DNA of 30,470 nucleotides from positions 1 through 30,470 of the forward strand of contig JAZSLG010000129.1 in NCBI GenBank assembly GCA_045535235.1. The letters run 5' to 3'. The notes beneath the pieces are model-generated. The model saw only the letters and a list, made by a program, of their open reading frames with translations, was not told the origin of the DNA and searched no databases. A program made the translations under genes and the position numbers. Below, one piece after another: positions 30,290-30,470 of this stretch. Source of the stretch: Stercoripulliclostridium_A sp045535235 (GTDB lineage Bacteria; Bacillota; Clostridia; Christensenellales; DTU072). The stretch's first letter is position 1, and the number at the start of each line of letters is the position of its first letter.

Positions 30290-30307
30290 TTGTCTATATA
30301 TAGACAA
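30290..30307. promoter_or_regulatory. 18-bp perfect palindrome, operator candidate
   Basis: TTGTCTATATATAGACAA is perfectly self-complementary and lies 33 bases before the ATG at 30340. TTATTT (30271-30276) and TATATA (30295-30300) at 18 bases would form a promoter with the palindrome over its -10 box. This is the classic place for a dimeric repressor. No regulator gene is in view. Confidence 0.65.
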
Positions 30308-30339
30308 GGCTAAAATAACCGCAAAAAGGAGTAATAATT

Positions 30340-30470
30340 ATGAAAAAAAGTAAAATGAATTTTGCACAAAAGTTTATTATTATTGCACTTGTTTTAATAC
30401 TTATTGTTAGTGGAATTGTTATTTACGGAGTCTATGATTATTACAACGTCGAGGTTGTAAACAATCGCCA
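30340..30470 (+). CDS. membrane or exported protein, cut by window end
   Basis: The first 43 codons of a gene continuing past the window. After MKKSKMNFAQK comes a single hydrophobic segment (about 12-30) followed by YGVYDYYNVEVVNN, outside the membrane if it is a type II anchor or signal peptide. AAAGGAG at 30325-30331 sets the ATG. There is not enough sequence to name a family. The palindrome just upstream suggests tight regulation. Confidence 0.75.
   Translation, partial: MKKSKMNFAQKFIIIALVLILIVSGIVIYGVYDYYNVEVVNNR

Overview
The window reads as a low-GC chromosome segment from a Gram-positive-type bacterium, most likely an uncultured gut-type member of the Clostridia/Bacillota. The reasons are AGGAG-type ribosome binding sites, intrinsic terminators, a YpsC/RlmL-type rRNA methylase, a stand-alone YhbY protein, lipoproteins, and a large YDG/InlB-repeat surface protein. 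No rRNA, tRNA, CRISPR array, transposase or phage gene was seen. The taxonomic statement is an inference from style, not from a marker gene.

Positions 1-2400 hold a hairpin-rich intergenic stretch, a reverse-strand CrtO-type acyltransferase-like membrane protein, a lipoprotein glycerophosphodiester phosphodiesterase and a SAM methyltransferase. Positions 2411-5700 form one apparent transcript, from a TTGACA promoter to a strong terminator. It carries a lipoprotein, a second SAM methyltransferase, an ATP-dependent RNA ligase and an HD-phosphoesterase/polynucleotide-kinase fusion. The last three look like a compact RNA-repair set: end healing, ligation and possibly end methylation. Immediately downstream, 5742-7766 encodes a TIR domain fused to a SAM methyltransferase, followed by a GNAT acetyltransferase. 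This 3-7.7 kb block is the most unusual part of the window.

Positions 7787-12097 encode a 1436-residue cell-surface protein. It is followed by a reverse-strand Amidase_6 protein and, divergently, a nitroreductase and an EamA transporter. A 15-bp palindrome lies between the divergent pair. Positions 14470-21070 hold a tight argG-argH-argC-argJ-argB-argF operon that covers arginine synthesis from glutamate except for argD. Next come a DUF308 membrane protein, tandem terminators, and a peptidase-ABM-yhbY-small-ORF operon. A CDF metal transporter with an apparently duplicated C-terminal domain and an RlmL/YpsC-type methylase, possibly translated from a leaderless message, lie on the reverse strand.

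Positions 26638-29738 are a glycerol-use operon: a glycerol dehydrogenase with a CDCDCGC tail, a strong intercistronic hairpin, and a fused DhaK-DhaL dihydroxyacetone kinase. Together they would convert glycerol to dihydroxyacetone and then to dihydroxyacetone phosphate. The 601 bases after it are gene-poor. They contain a second copy of a 126-bp palindromic element also present at 24024-24149, a third partial copy, heptanucleotide tandem repeats, a strong promoter with a possible 20-residue peptide, and an 18-bp perfect palindrome in front of a membrane protein cut by the window end.
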